A stretch of DNA of 64,000 nt from Aquitalea magnusonii. Lineage in GTDB: Bacteria; Pseudomonadota; Gammaproteobacteria; Burkholderiales; Chromobacteriaceae. A program made the position numbers and the translations under genes. The DNA lies in the NCBI RefSeq assembly GCF_002217795.2, contig NZ_AP018823.1:1488001-1552000 (forward strand). The letters run 5' to 3'. Below the pieces are notes generated by a model. The model searched no databases. It saw only the letters and a list, made by a program, of their open reading frames with translations, and was not told where the DNA came from. Below are positions 37,430 to 52,255 of the stretch, in pieces (positions within the stretch are counted from its first letter, which is position 1; each line of letters starts with the position of its first letter).

Positions 37430-39748
37430 ATGTTGAAAAGCATTGCCAGTCGTCTGGCCACTGAACTCGCCGTACGTGAAAACCAGGTGGCGGCCACCAT
37501 CGAACTGATCGACGGTGGTGCCACCGTTCCCTTTATCGCCCGCTACCGCAAGGAAGTGACCGGCGGGCTGGACGACACCCAGTTGCGTACCCTGGCCGAG
37601 CGGCTGGTGTATCTGCGTGAGCTGGATGAACGTCGCGACAGCATCCTCGCCAGCATTCGCGACCAGGACAAACTCACCCCTGAGCTGACCGCTGCGCTGT
37701 ACGCTGCCGACAACAAAACGGCACTCGAAGACCTTTACCTTCCTTACAAGCCCAAGCGTCGTACCAAGGCGCAAATCGCCCGCGAAGCCGGCTTGCAGCC
37801 GCTGGCTGACAGTCTGCTTGCCGATCCCACGCAACAGCCGGAAGCATTGGCAGAAGGCTATCTCAATGCCGAGGCTGGTGTGGCTGATGTCAAGGCTGCA
37901 CTGGATGGCGCGCGTGCCATCCTGATCGAACAGTTCGCCGAAGATGCCGAGCTGCTGGGTCGCCTGCGCGAAAAGTTGTGGAACGAAGGCGAGCTGGCTG
38001 CCAGTGTGGTGGCGGGCAAGGAGCAGGAAGGTGCCAAGTTTGCCGACTACTTCGACCATCGCGAAGCCATTCGCGCCACGCCATCCCATCGTGCGCTGGC
38101 TTTGCTGCGCGGTCGCAATGAAGGCGTGCTCAGTCTGGCATTGAAATATCAGCCGGATGAAACGCCGATTACCGAGCGTTCCGCTTACGAATTGATGATC
38201 GCCCAGCGCTTTGGTGTGCAAGACAAGGGCCGCGCTGCCGACAAATGGCTGCTGGATGGTGTCCGTCTGTGCTGGCGCGCCAAGATCTTCCTGTCGCTGG
38301 AGCTGGACCTGATGGGCAAGCTGAAAGAAGCGGCAGATGGCGAGGCCATCAAGGTGTTTGCCGATAATCTGCACGACTTGCTGCTGGCGGCACCGGCGGG
38401 TCAGCGCGCCACCCTGGGCCTGGATCCGGGCTTGCGTACCGGCGTGAAAGTAGCCGTGGTGGATGGTACCGGCAAGGTGCTGGACACCACCGCCATCTAC
38501 CCGCACGAGCCACGCCGCGAATGGGACAAGTCCATCGCCATTCTGGGTGCTCTGTGTACCCGTCACCATGTTGACCTGATTTCCATTGGCAATGGTACGG
38601 CCAGCCGGGAAACCGACAGGCTGGCACAGGACCTGATCAAGGCTTACCCGCAATTGGGCATGACCAAGATCGTGGTGTCCGAGGCGGGCGCCTCGGTGTA
38701 TTCGGCTTCCGAGCTGGCAGCCAAGGAATTCCCCGATATGGACGTCAGCTTGCGCGGTGCAGTCTCCATTGCCCGCCGCTTGCAGGACCCTTTGGCCGAG
38801 CTGGTGAAGATCGACCCCAAATCCATCGGCGTGGGCCAGTATCAGCATGACGTCAACCAAAGCCAGTTGGCACGCGCGCTGGATGCTGTAGTGGAAGATT
38901 GCGTGAATGCCGTGGGTGTGGACGTGAATACCGCATCCGTCCCGCTGCTGACCCGCATCTCCGGGCTGAATGCTACCTTGGCCGCCAATATCGTGGCTTA
39001 TCGCGACCAGAACGGCGCGTTCAGGAACCGCAAGCAACTGTTGAAAGTGCCGCGCCTGGGTGAGAAAACCTTCGAGCAGGCAGCGGGCTTCCTGCGCATC
39101 AGCGGCGGTGACAATCCGCTGGATGCCTCGTCGGTACACCCGGAAGCCTACCCGGTGGTAGAAAAAATCGTTGCCAGGCTGGGCCGGGAGGTGAAGTCCT
39201 TGCTGGGGGATTCGGTGACGCTCAAGTCGGTCAAGGCAACTGACTATACCGATGAGCGTTTCGGCCTGCCCACCGTCATGGACATCCTGAAAGAGCTGGA
39301 CAAGCCGGGTCGGGACCCGCGGCCGGAGTTCAAGACTGCCACCTTCCAGGATGGTGTCGAGGACATCAAGCATCTGCAACCCGGCATGGTGCTGGAAGGG
39401 GTGGTCACCAATGTGGCCAACTTTGGTGCCTTTGTGGATATTGGCGTGCATCAGGATGGCCTGGTCCATATTTCCGCACTGTCCAGCAAATTCATCGACG
39501 ACCCGCGCAAGGTGGTGAAGGCCGGTGATGTGGTTAAGGTCAAGGTGCTGGAAGTGGACGTGGCGCGCAAGCGCATCGCCCTGACCATGCGGCTGAATGA
39601 CGAAGTGGGTGCAAACAGCCGTGCCGGCCGTTCTGACAACGCCCGCCCAGCAGGAGAGCAGCGTAACCGCCCGTCACAAGGTCGTGCGCAGCAGCCCGCT
39701 GGCGAGTCAGCCATGGCTGCGGCATTTGCCAAGCTGAAGCAGCGCTGA
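37430..39748 (+). CDS. tex: Tex-family transcription accessory / RNA-binding protein
   Basis: A 772-residue protein with the Tex architecture: an N-terminal helical domain, a YqgF-like RNase-H fold (about 325-460, [19 protein letters not shown]), helix-hairpin-helix repeats (about 500-560) and a C-terminal S1 RNA-binding domain (about 645-715, [26 protein letters not shown]). The tail after S1 is basic and low in complexity. Tex is a conserved nucleic-acid-binding protein that affects transcription and toxin expression in some species. A terminator follows. Confidence 0.95.
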   Translation: MLKSIASRLATELAVRENQVAATIELIDGGATVPFIARYRKEVTGGLDDTQLRTLAERLVYLRELDERRDSILASIRDQDKLTPELTAALYAADNKTALEDLYLPYKPKRRTKAQIAREAGLQPLADSLLADPTQQPEALAEGYLNAEAGVADVKAALDGARAILIEQFAEDAELLGRLREKLWNEGELAASVVAGKEQEGAKFADYFDHREAIRATPSHRALALLRGRNEGVLSLALKYQPDETPITERSAYELMIAQRFGVQDKGRAADKWLLDGVRLCWRAKIFLSLELDLMGKLKEAADGEAIKVFADNLHDLLLAAPAGQRATLGLDPGLRTGVKVAVVDGTGKVLDTTAIYPHEPRREWDKSIAILGALCTRHHVDLISIGNGTASRETDRLAQDLIKAYPQLGMTKIVVSEAGASVYSASELAAKEFPDMDVSLRGAVSIARRLQDPLAELVKIDPKSIGVGQYQHDVNQSQLARALDAVVEDCVNAVGVDVNTASVPLLTRISGLNATLAANIVAYRDQNGAFRNRKQLLKVPRLGEKTFEQAAGFLRISGGDNPLDASSVHPEAYPVVEKIVARLGREVKSLLGDSVTLKSVKATDYTDERFGLPTVMDILKELDKPGRDPRPEFKTATFQDGVEDIKHLQPGMVLEGVVTNVANFGAFVDIGVHQDGLVHISALSSKFIDDPRKVVKAGDVVKVKVLEVDVARKRIALTMRLNDEVGANSRAGRSDNARPAGEQRNRPSQGRAQQPAGESAMAAAFAKLKQR

Positions 39749-39778
39749 ATACGCGCTTGCATCTATATGGAAGTCACC

Positions 39779-39802
39779 AAGCCCGGCGCAGCCGGGCTTT
39801 TT
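39779..39802 (+). terminator. Terminator of tex
   Basis: AAGCCCGGC / GCCGGGCTT with a GCA loop, then TTT. The stretch from here to the rrn promoter holds no gene. Confidence 0.88.
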
Positions 39803-40007
39803 GCTGCCTGTGCCGGTGGTGAGACCCGCTTTTTGCGCCAGTTTCCCCCGTGGGTCAGCATCAGGATGGACGCCAGTGCGCCGCTGACTGTGCATGCGCA
39901 GCAAAACAGCCATGAAACCCGTATTTCATAAAGTATTACCGTTCAGTGACTTAGCGGTCTGCGGGACGGAATTTTGGCAAATCCTGCAGATTTATTCGCA
40001 CAAAGTG

Positions 40008-40036
40008 TTGACGAGGGTGGGGCAGGGCGGTATAGT
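40008..40036 (+). promoter_or_regulatory. rRNA operon promoter
   Basis: TTGACG (40008-40013), exactly 17 bases, TATAGT (40031-40036), with an A/T-rich UP-like stretch upstream (about 39970-40005) and a C-rich discriminator (TCGCCTCC). This is the form expected of growth-rate-controlled rrn promoters. Confidence 0.85.
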
Positions 40037-40090
40037 TCGCCTCCTCAGCAGACAACGCAGCGACGGAAACGAAACGCAGCGACCTGCACC

Positions 40091-40103
40091 GCTCTTTAAA
40101 AAA
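40091..40103 (+). promoter_or_regulatory. boxA antitermination site in the rrn leader
   Basis: GCTCTTTAAAAAA matches the boxA consensus (TGCTCTTTAACAA) and lies between promoter and 16S, where Nus factors assemble. Confidence 0.7.
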
Positions 40104-40216
40104 CAGAATAACCGATAGGTGTGAGTGCTTGGCGAAAGCCAAATACTTGCACTGCAAGACAAGAAATACTTGTTATTTTCTTTGATCTTGCGTGCCAGAA
40201 AATTTGCTATGAGATT

Positions 40217-41755
<1,539 letters not shown>

Positions 41756-41816
41756 GAGAAGGCGATCGTCAAGTATTCACAGCCTATCGGTTATTCGAGA
41801 TTTTAAGGGTTTGACT

Positions 41817-41893
41817 GGGTTTGTAGCTCAGCTGGTTAGAGCACTGTGTTGATAACGCAGGGGTCGAAGGTTCGAGTCCTTCCAGACCCACCA
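41817..41893 (+). tRNA. tRNA-Ile (GAT)
   Basis: A 77-base tRNA in the 16S-23S spacer. Acceptor GGGTTTG pairs with CAGACCC, anticodon GAT at 41851-41853, CCA encoded at the 3' end. Confidence 0.97.
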
Positions 41894-41897
41894 GTTT

Positions 41898-41973
41898 GGG
41901 GGATTAGCTCAGTTGGGAGAGCACCTGCTTTGCAAGCAGGGGGTCGTCGGTTCGATCCCGTCATCCTCCACCA
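41898..41973 (+). tRNA. tRNA-Ala (TGC)
   Basis: A 76-base tRNA four bases after tRNA-Ile. Acceptor GGGGGAT pairs with ATCCTCC, anticodon TGC at 41931-41933, CCA encoded. Confidence 0.97.
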
Positions 41974-42059
41974 CCTCAACTCAAACAAAAACGCATCTGG
42001 AAACGTTGTTTCCGGGTATCTTTTTGTTTGCGTTGAATTGACCGCAAGGTCGAACGCCC

Positions 42060-42071
42060 GATCTTTAACAA
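42060..42071 (+). promoter_or_regulatory. boxA site in the 16S-23S spacer
   Basis: GATCTTTAACAA resembles boxA and sits upstream of 23S, the usual second antitermination site of rrn operons. Confidence 0.65.
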
Positions 42072-42258
42072 ACTGAAGAAGCCGAATTAATTAGACGGCG
42101 AAATGAAATGCATGAAGTTAACTCTGCATGCAGGACAAATCGTCATCTTGGGAATTTGATTGTATCTAATGTCATGTCGCCATCACAAAAGGGGCGGTGT
42201 GACATGTCGCACAAACACAATCCTGTCGGATTGGTAACTCAGGTTACTGAAATGATAG

Positions 42259-45146
<2,888 letters not shown>

Positions 45147-45289
45147 TCATTTGAGTGGCTTGGGAAACCGAGACCGGATGGATAGTGAATGTGCGACGCG
45201 ATCAAAGATCCAAGATAAGATACCTAATTAATTCAGTGATTCAGACGAAGTCTGGATGACAAAGCTTCTTCAAGTTTGTTGACAGTTTA

Positions 45290-45407
45290 TGTCTGGTGGC
45301 CATAGCGAGGTGGTCCCACGCCTTCCCATCCCGAACAGGACCGTGAAACGCCTTAGCGCCGATGATAGTGTGGCATTCGCCATGTGAAAGTAGGACACTG
45401 CCAGACT
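45290..45407 (+). rRNA. rrf: 5S ribosomal RNA
   Basis: About 118 bases. The 5' TGTCTGG end pairs with the 3' CCAGACT end, and the internal CGAACAGGACCGTGAAACG region is typical. It is the last gene of the rrn operon, followed by a terminator. The final base may differ by one or two. Confidence 0.95.
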
Positions 45408-45417
45408 CCCCTTACAG

Positions 45418-45452
45418 AAGCCCAGCTCAATCGAGCTGGGCTTTGTGCTTTT
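45418..45452 (+). terminator. rRNA operon terminator
   Basis: AAGCCCAGCTC (45418-45428) pairs with GAGCTGGGCTT (45433-45443), then TGTGCTTTT. The 45453-45634 stretch that follows contains nothing I recognise. Confidence 0.88.
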
Positions 45453-45634
45453 ATGGTCGGCTAATTCTCAATCAGTCAGAACGGACTGTACTGCCCGCCA
45501 TCTGCGGCGGTCTTCTTGCTGCTGAACTTTTCTTTGCCCGTGCTGCACGGCGCTTCCTTGTAGGGAAGGCTGCCAGCGCGCAGTCAGCCTGAAGTCCGGC
45601 TGGGCCTGCTGCGGTGCCAAACAAAAAGCCAAAC

Positions 45635-45665
45635 ATAAAGCCACCCTTGGGTGGCTTTATTGTTT
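45635..45665 (-). terminator. Terminator of the LD-carboxypeptidase gene
   Basis: ATAAAGCCACCC (45635-45646) pairs with GGGTGGCTTTAT (45649-45660). On the minus strand it lies just after the stop and is followed by a T-rich stretch. Confidence 0.8.
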
Positions 45666-45671
45666 CCGGGC

Positions 45672-46754
45672 TTAGCTTTCCGTCAGCAGCCGTTCCAGCG
45701 TGAGTCCGCTGGCAGGCTGCACCGGGTAGTGACTGAAGGTAAGCGAAAGGCCGGTTTCATTGGCAGTGAAGCGGGCAGGGTAGCCCAGCGGCAGGGTGGT
45801 TTTGTCGTGAATGTGTCCGAACGGAATGCCAGTGAAAACGGGGATGTTTAGCTGGCTGCGTATTTGTGCAATCACGGTATCCAGCGTGTAGCCTGCATCG
45901 TAGGCATCCACGATGCGGCCCATGGCGAAATCACCCAGGAAGATGGCTTTTTGCCGCTGCAAAATACCGGCCAGATAGAGTTGTTGCAGCATGCGCTCGA
46001 GGCGGTAGGGTTGCTCGCCTACATCCTCCAGAAACAACAAGCCACCGCGAATGTCCGGCAGGTATGGGCTGCCGACCAGGCTGGACAAGACGCTGAGATT
46101 GCCGCCCCAGAATATGCCCTCACCTGTTGCCGTGCTGGCTTGTGGAGTGGGGGTGGAGACGGTCCAGTTTTCCGTTGTTGTCGCCTGGATGAAGTGCTGC
46201 ATGGTCATCGGGCTGAGCTTGCGCCCGCCGAAGTCGCTGTACAGCATGGGGCCGGCAAAGCTGCCAACTCCGCCCTTGGCCAGCAAGGCAAGTTGGATGG
46301 CGGTGAAATCACTGTAGCCCATGATCTGGGTGCCGGCTTCCTTGAGCATGGGACACAGCCTGGCATAGTCGATGTATGGCAACAGGCGGCATGCACCATA
46401 ACCGCCACGTCCAGCCAGCAGCATGCGCGGCATGTCCTGGCGCTGTGTCAGGTGGTTGAGGTCCTGCAGCCGTTCTTGGTCGGTCCCGGCAAAGCGCTGG
46501 TATTGACGATCGATTGCGCTGCGGTTACTGATGTTAAAACCCGCCTGTTGCAGTCGCTCCACGCCGTGTTGGCGTTGCAGGGCGTTGGGCAATGTTCCTG
46601 AGCAGGCGAGTAGCGCGATTTCCTGGGTTTGCAGTGGCATGGTGCTATGAGCTGGTTTGACGGTGGCAGATCGCTGCAGCGCGGTGCCGCAGGCCTGCAG
46701 CAGCATGGCCCCGGCTGTGCCGAGGCCGTATTGCAGCAGCTTTCTGCGTGTCAT
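45672..46754 (-). CDS. LD-carboxypeptidase (peptidase S66), Tat/lipoprotein
   Basis: A 360-residue MccF/LdcA-type serine peptidase that would release the terminal D-Ala from tetrapeptides in murein recycling. The nucleophile serine is in IMGYSDFTAIQ, the Glu in LFLEDVGEQPYRLERML and the His in IPFGHIHDKTTLPLG. The N-terminus TRRKLLQYG resembles a twin-arginine signal and continues to LLQAC, a lipobox, so unlike cytoplasmic E. coli LdcA this form should be an exported lipoprotein. ATG 46754 is chosen because it puts the signal peptide at the N-terminus. It lies 40 bases after the GAF gene. Confidence 0.85.
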   Translation of the reverse strand: MTRRKLLQYGLGTAGAMLLQACGTALQRSATVKPAHSTMPLQTQEIALLACSGTLPNALQRQHGVERLQQAGFNISNRSAIDRQYQRFAGTDQERLQDLNHLTQRQDMPRMLLAGRGGYGACRLLPYIDYARLCPMLKEAGTQIMGYSDFTAIQLALLAKGGVGSFAGPMLYSDFGGRKLSPMTMQHFIQATTTENWTVSTPTPQASTATGEGIFWGGNLSVLSSLVGSPYLPDIRGGLLFLEDVGEQPYRLERMLQQLYLAGILQRQKAIFLGDFAMGRIVDAYDAGYTLDTVIAQIRSQLNIPVFTGIPFGHIHDKTTLPLGYPARFTANETGLSLTFSHYPVQPASGLTLERLLTES

Positions 46755-46794
46755 GATGTTGGTGGGCAAGCGGCTTTCCTGGAGGTGTACCGGT

Positions 46795-48186
46795 TCAGTT
46801 CTGCTTCTGGCGGATGGCCAGTAAAGCCTGGTTGCGCAGTGTTTTGAGCAGGTTAAGTTCGTCTGGGCGCAATGGCAGGCTGTGCGCCTGCTTTTTGTCA
46901 CCATATAGAAAGCCTATTTTCCTCTTTTCCAGCACCAGCGGAAAGATGATAAACGTCTGTGCCAGATCCAGTTGGCGGTACCACAGTGGGATATGGCTGC
47001 TGATGGCCGGGGCGCTGGCGTCTTCAATGAATATGTCGACATTGCGCTCCATGGCAATGCAGAAAGCATTGTCCTGTTGCTGCAGATCCACCTTGAACTG
47101 GCTCAGCAGCAAGGCTGTGTCTTCTCCAAAGCCGAAGCGGGCTTGCAAAATGTTTTGCCGTGCATCCCGGGTGCAGAGCAGCACATGATCGAAGCCCACC
47201 GCACGGTACATGATTTCCAGAATCATGCGCAGCAGATCGTTAAGTTGATAACTGCCCAGCAGTGTGCTGGTGATGTCCTGCACGCCACTGGAAAGCAAGG
47301 ATGTGGTTGCCGCCGGGGTATGGACATAGCTGGCTTCTAGTTCGGGTGTGGCGGGGAGGTGCTGACTGTCGGGCTGGAGGCCAAGCGAAGCCGTCTTCAG
47401 TAGCTGGGCATTGCCTTGCGTGCTGCTGTCGCCGCTCCATTCATGCAAATAACTGGCAAATTCGGCCTGGCTGGCGGCAATCAGCGCGTGCAGGGTGCTT
47501 GCTTCCACGGTGCAGGCTCGCTCGTAACGGGCCAGCAGTGGCTGAAGCTGGCTGGTGCGCAGGCTGGCCGGCCCTGTCAGCAGTTGAGTCAGTTCATTGG
47601 CCAGGTTGCCCAGCATGCGCAGCCGGGCCCCGCTGTGTTGTGGCTGGCGCACCGGGCCGGGCGGGTAGGGTTCAAGGCTGTTGACGATGCGCGCGGGAAA
47701 GCTCCACATGTCGGCAGTGCTGGCACCAAGCGTGGCATAGGACAAGCCCAGTGTATGTTGAACCGCTTGTTCGATAATGCTGGCGTGCAAGCCGAGCAGG
47801 CTGATTTGACCGTGCGAGTCGATCAGGCTGTGTTCGGCATCCAGATGTGGCAGCGCGCGCTGCTGTAATTGCAGATGCAGCAGAACCTCCAGGATGTCGC
47901 ACACCATGCCGGCCGCCTCGCTGTCGTCCACACGGCGATGGAGGGTGTCTGCCAGCAACTGCTGCTTGCCAAGCAGATAGCAAGCATAGTCCTGCGCGCC
48001 CACGGTTGCGGTGTCAGATGGTCTGGCCAGCAGACCATGCGGCGGTGTGACAGTGTCGGTCTGCTCTGTCATTGGCATGAGCAGGTATTGCTGTCCGTTG
48101 GCCTCAGCCTGCAGCAAGGTGCTGCCATCGCTGCCGTGGATGTGACGGATGGGCTGGTATTCCGCATTATTGTTGTCGCGGTTCAT
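46795..48186 (-). CDS. GAF-domain protein with kinase-like N-terminal region
   Basis: A 463-residue cytoplasmic protein. The C-terminal part (about 300-460) is a GAF domain, a small-molecule or signal-binding fold (LLRMILEIMYRAVGFDHVLLCTRDA...IIFPLVLEKRKIGFLYGD). The segment at about 95-140 (LHLQLQQRALPHLDAEHSLIDSHGQISLLGL) is spaced like the catalytic and activation-loop region of a protein kinase but lacks the catalytic residues; this is a tentative inference. GGGAGAA precedes the ATG. The gene is transcribed divergently from cysD and probably together with the downstream carboxypeptidase. Confidence 0.75.
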   Translation of the reverse strand: MNRDNNNAEYQPIRHIHGSDGSTLLQAEANGQQYLLMPMTEQTDTVTPPHGLLARPSDTATVGAQDYACYLLGKQQLLADTLHRRVDDSEAAGMVCDILEVLLHLQLQQRALPHLDAEHSLIDSHGQISLLGLHASIIEQAVQHTLGLSYATLGASTADMWSFPARIVNSLEPYPPGPVRQPQHSGARLRMLGNLANELTQLLTGPASLRTSQLQPLLARYERACTVEASTLHALIAASQAEFASYLHEWSGDSSTQGNAQLLKTASLGLQPDSQHLPATPELEASYVHTPAATTSLLSSGVQDITSTLLGSYQLNDLLRMILEIMYRAVGFDHVLLCTRDARQNILQARFGFGEDTALLLSQFKVDLQQQDNAFCIAMERNVDIFIEDASAPAISSHIPLWYRQLDLAQTFIIFPLVLEKRKIGFLYGDKKQAHSLPLRPDELNLLKTLRNQALLAIRQKQN

Positions 48187-48281
48187 GATGTTTTCTCCCT
48201 GCTTGTCACTATATGGCTAAACAGCCCGTGCGGCATGGCTTAATCGGTATTGCGTTATTGCTCTTTGGACTGAATTTTCAC

Positions 48282-48308
48282 TTGGATAGTGCATATTGAT
48301 ATATCCAA
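48282..48308. promoter_or_regulatory. Inverted repeat in the GAF/cysD divergent region
   Basis: TTGGATA (48282-48288) and TATCCAA (48302-48308) flank 13 bases. The site lies between two divergent genes, about 100 bases from each start. It could be an operator for either; the protein is unknown. Confidence 0.4.
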
Positions 48309-48410
48309 CTGGTTTTGGAAATTTGTGGCCCTTCCGGTAAATTGAGCGGCAAGCAAACTATCGTGCTGTGCTCATCAGGAGTGCAGGCAGGCCAGAAACA
48401 GGCGGGAACC

Positions 48411-49334
48411 ATGAATATCAGTCAACAGAAGCTGACTCATCTCAAGCAGCTGGAAGCCGAGTCGATTCACATCATTCGCGAAGTGGCCGCGGAATTTGAA
48501 AATCCGGTCATGCTGTACAGTATCGGCAAGGACTCTGCCGTGATGCTGCATCTGGCGCGCAAGGCTTTTGCGCCGGGCAAGCCGCCGTTCCCGCTGATGC
48601 ATGTGGACACCACCTGGAAGTTCAAGGACATGTACGCCCTGCGCGACAAGCAGGCAGCCGAAGGCTGGGACCTGATCGTGCATGTGAATGAAGAGGGCGT
48701 GAAGGCTAACGTCAACCCGTTCACCGTAGGCAGTGCCAAGCACACCGACGTGATGAAGACCGAAGGCCTGAAGCAGGCACTGAACAAATACGGTTTTGAC
48801 GCGGCCTTTGGTGGCGCGCGTCGTGACGAAGAGAAATCCCGCGCCAAGGAGCGCGTGTATTCCTTCCGCGACAAGAACCACCGCTGGGACCCGAAAAACC
48901 AGCGTCCGGAACTCTGGAACATCTACAACAGCAAGATCGACAAGGGCGAGAGCATCCGCGTGTTCCCGCTGTCCAACTGGACCGAGCTGGATATCTGGCA
49001 GTACATCTACCTGGAAAACATCGACATCGTGCCGCTGTATTTCGCCGCCGAGCGTGAAGTGGTCAACCTCAATGGCACGCTGGTGATGATTGATGACGAC
49101 CGCATCCTGCAATACCTGACGCCCGAGCAAAAAGCCAGCATCACCAAGAAGCAGGTGCGCTTCCGCACGCTGGGCTGTTACCCGCTGACCGGCGCGGTGG
49201 AATCCACTGCCGCCACGCTGCCGGAGGTGATCCAGGAAATGCTGCTGACCACCACCAGCGAGCGTCAGGGCCGTCTGATCGACCATGATCAGGCAGGTTC
49301 GATGGAAAAGAAGAAGATGGAAGGCTATTTCTAA
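48411..49334 (+). CDS. cysD: Sulfate adenylyltransferase subunit 2
   Basis: A 307-residue PP-loop enzyme that with CysN makes adenosine 5'-phosphosulfate from sulfate and ATP. The loop is [18 protein letters not shown]. The characteristic CysD segment [21 protein letters not shown] is complete. ATG 48411 gives the usual N-terminus; a longer frame from 48315 is rejected. cysN follows after 78 bases. Confidence 0.96.
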   Translation: MNISQQKLTHLKQLEAESIHIIREVAAEFENPVMLYSIGKDSAVMLHLARKAFAPGKPPFPLMHVDTTWKFKDMYALRDKQAAEGWDLIVHVNEEGVKANVNPFTVGSAKHTDVMKTEGLKQALNKYGFDAAFGGARRDEEKSRAKERVYSFRDKNHRWDPKNQRPELWNIYNSKIDKGESIRVFPLSNWTELDIWQYIYLENIDIVPLYFAAEREVVNLNGTLVMIDDDRILQYLTPEQKASITKKQVRFRTLGCYPLTGAVESTAATLPEVIQEMLLTTTSERQGRLIDHDQAGSMEKKKMEGYF

Positions 49335-49412
49335 GCCCGGCTCCATCCAGTCACCACTCTGAAGAATTGATGCTCATCGCCCTGGCGGTGGGCTACAGCG
49401 GAAAGAACGATC

Positions 49413-50843
49413 ATGTCTCACCAGTCCGAGCTGATTGCCAGCGATATCCTGGAATACCTGAAACAGCATGAAAACAAGGACATGCTGCGCTTCATCACCT
49501 GTGGCAATGTCGATGACGGCAAATCCACCCTGATTGGCCGCCTGCTGCACGACTCCAAGCTGATTTTCGAAGACCAGTTGGCGGCAATCGAGCGCGATTC
49601 GAAAAAGTACAACACCACCGACCAGGAAATCGACCTGGCCTTGCTGGTGGATGGTTTGCAGGCCGAACGCGAGCAAGGCATTACCATTGACGTGGCCTAC
49701 CGCTACTTCAGCACCGAAAAGCGCAAGTTCATCATTGCCGACTGCCCGGGCCACGAGCAGTACACCCGCAACATGGCTACCGGCGCGTCTACCTGCAACC
49801 TGGCGGTCATCCTGATTGACGCGCGCCGTGGTGTGCAAACCCAGACCCGTCGTCACAGCTACATTGTCAGCCTGCTGGGCATCAAGCACGTGATTGTGGC
49901 CATCAACAAGATGGACCTGGTGGAGCACAGCCAGGCAGTGTATGACCGTATCCGTGAAGAATACCTAGCCTTTTCCGAGCACCTGACCATCCCGGATATC
50001 CGCTTTGTGCCGATTTCCGCCCTGCGTGGCGATAACGTGGTGACCCGCAGCGAAAACATGGGCTGGTATCAGGGTGCCACCCTGATGGAGCTGCTGGAGA
50101 GCGTGCAAGTCAGCCACGATGTGGCGCTGGAAGCCTTCCGTCTGCCGGTGCAGTATGTCAATCGCCCGAATCTGGATTTCCGCGGCTTCTGCGGCACCGT
50201 GGTGGCGGGCGAAGTCAAGCCGGGCGACGCGATTGTGGCCCTGCCGTCCGGTAAGCGCAGCAAGGTGAAGGAAGTGGTTACCTTTGAAGGCAATCAACCC
50301 TCAGCTTTTGTCGGTCAGGCCATTACCCTGACGTTGGAAGATGAAATCGACATTTCCCGCGGCGACATGATTGTGCGTGCTGGCGAGCAGCAACCCAATG
50401 TGGCGCAGGCGTTTGATGCCCATGTGGTGTGGATGGCCGAGGCGCCGCTGGTGGTGGCCAAGGAATACGGTTTCAAGCTGGCGGGCAAGGTGGTGAGCGG
50501 ACGTGTGTCTGCCATTGAGCACCGTGTTGATGTCAACTCGCTGCAACAGTTTGACGCGCAAGAGCTGGCGCTGAACGAAATCGCCCTGTGCCGCGTGGAG
50601 CTGAACGCCCCGGTAGTGTTTGATGCCTATGCTCAGTGCCGTGGCACTGGCAGCTTCATCATCATTGACCGCCTGAGCAATGCCACTGCTGCTGCGGGCA
50701 TGGTGACGGCTGCGGCCGAATCCAGCGCCGAGCCGGTGAGCGACGAGCTGGCCCGCCTGCGTGCTTTCGAGCTGGAATTCAACCAACTGGTGCGCAAGCA
50801 CTTCCCGCACTGGGAAGCCAAGGATATTTCCAAGTTGTTTTAA
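49413..50843 (+). CDS. cysN: Sulfate adenylyltransferase subunit 1 (GTPase)
   Basis: A 476-residue EF-Tu-like GTPase that drives APS synthesis by CysD. G1 [10 protein letters not shown]3 [11 protein letters not shown] and G4 NKMDL are present. It ends at the normal CysN length, so no CysC (APS kinase) domain is fused; with no cysC nearby, the next step may go through APS reductase. A terminator lies about 100 bases downstream. Confidence 0.96.
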   Translation: MSHQSELIASDILEYLKQHENKDMLRFITCGNVDDGKSTLIGRLLHDSKLIFEDQLAAIERDSKKYNTTDQEIDLALLVDGLQAEREQGITIDVAYRYFSTEKRKFIIADCPGHEQYTRNMATGASTCNLAVILIDARRGVQTQTRRHSYIVSLLGIKHVIVAINKMDLVEHSQAVYDRIREEYLAFSEHLTIPDIRFVPISALRGDNVVTRSENMGWYQGATLMELLESVQVSHDVALEAFRLPVQYVNRPNLDFRGFCGTVVAGEVKPGDAIVALPSGKRSKVKEVVTFEGNQPSAFVGQAITLTLEDEIDISRGDMIVRAGEQQPNVAQAFDAHVVWMAEAPLVVAKEYGFKLAGKVVSGRVSAIEHRVDVNSLQQFDAQELALNEIALCRVELNAPVVFDAYAQCRGTGSFIIIDRLSNATAAAGMVTAAAESSAEPVSDELARLRAFELEFNQLVRKHFPHWEAKDISKLF

Positions 50844-50941
50844 ATAGGGGCTGACGCTGCGTATGGCCTTGCACGCAGCGCCATAACCGCAGTCCCTGGC
50901 GGCGCACAGTGCCAAGCCATTGTGCTACACGCCTGAAAACC

Positions 50942-50993
50942 GACCCTCATTTGTTTTCCTTGCCCTGGCATGGAAAGCGGATGAGGGTTTTTG
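50942..50993 (+). terminator. Terminator downstream of cysDN
   Basis: ACCCTCAT (50943-50950) pairs with ATGAGGGT (50981-50988) around an inner TTTTCC/GGAAAG stem, then TTTTTG. A smaller hairpin CGCTGCGT / ACGCAGCG lies at 50855-50880. Confidence 0.7.
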
Positions 50994-52240
50994 TTTGTGC
51001 TCGCCATGCATCATGGTTGACGCCGCGGCTCCTGGCTCAGTCTGTTGTCGTGGCGAGTCGGCTTGATCTCCCTCGCCTGAGCCACTGTCCCGGCCGAGGG
51101 TAGGGCGAGCAGCATGCAAGCCACATGCACCACACCCGCAGGCGGCCCGGATGGCGCAGTGCTCTGCCTTGCGGCTTCTCCTTTCGGCACTTGCTGCTGC
51201 CGCCTTGTCTTGTTGTTCCCGCTGTGCCACCTGCTTGGCGATGGAGTGAACCTGCTGGCTGGGCCAGCAAGTCGGGGTCGCGTCTGCGGACATGCTGGTA
51301 TTGCTCTGCTTTATACCGTTATTTGATGTCAAGGCTTTATTTTGTGGTGATATCTGCGCTGTAAATTTCAATGTCATCGATTTTTATGAATTAACTACGC
51401 AATTGGTTTAATGCGAGTGAGTCTCGCTATATTTGGATATAGGGCAAGCATGGCTATATTCATCAGGGAATAAGACTAAAGTAGTAGGTATTTATCGGGG
51501 CTGCTTATGGGAATATCTCTGCCATGTATTATTCTTTATTCGTGTGATCTTTATTTCGGCTTTGCGGCGTTTTATCTGTAGCAATGCAATGCCGGATATC
51601 AATTTTCTACGCGTTTATTGCGGCTGCATGCTTGATGCGAAATGAACTGCCGCCTGCATTCTGCGTTTTTGCTTCGGGTGCTTGTTGTAAATAGTTATCG
51701 CATTCGATTTAAAGCGCCATGTTGCTGGCGTAAAACAATAGTTTGTCACTGCAAACTTAAAGTGCAGCAACTTGATATTTGTCATCTGAGGGCTGCGGCT
51801 TTGTATGGAAACTGAGGTGAAGTTGCTCAAGCTGCCTATTGCTGGCCCGGCTTCTTGGCCAATCGTCCATTCTGGCCTGAGGCTGCTGGTCTGTATCTGG
51901 TCTGTGCCGCGCTATCGGCTTTGAATCTTGATTCGCTACCGGGCTGAGGAATATACAGCATGACTTGAGTTTGATGCCGCTCGGATCACCTTGTGCCAAG
52001 GAATACTATTGCCGATTTCTGGGTTTGCAACCCGCTTGGATGTTGCTGGATGCGCGGTAGCTTATCTGCATTTGCTTGCTGTGTGCTGCTGCGCGGGATG
52101 GGTTTATGTTTTGTTAGTTTCAAATGCAGGTACTGCTGGGTAAAAAACAGGGTGGACAGGGCTGCGTCGGTTACTGGTGAATGGCCATGATCCGAGGCGG
52201 CAGTATCTTGGCTTTCTGTCGCTCTGCCGGGGATATTTAA
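50994..52240. other. Gene-poor, partly A/T-rich spacer
   Basis: About 1.25 kb with no convincing coding sequence on either strand. Small frames exist but lack ribosome-binding sites, start mostly at TTG or GTG and have no recognisable domain. From about 51,300 to 51,760 the sequence is visibly richer in A and T than its neighbours. I see no transposase or terminal repeats. It must hold the promoter of the downstream chemoreceptor. Confidence 0.5.
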
Positions 52241-52255
52241 TAACAGGGAGTTGGT

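Noticed and set aside
50909..51377. Small frames in the post-cysN spacer
   Set aside because: They are low in complexity, have no ribosome-binding sites or domains, and conflict with a terminator at 50942-50993.
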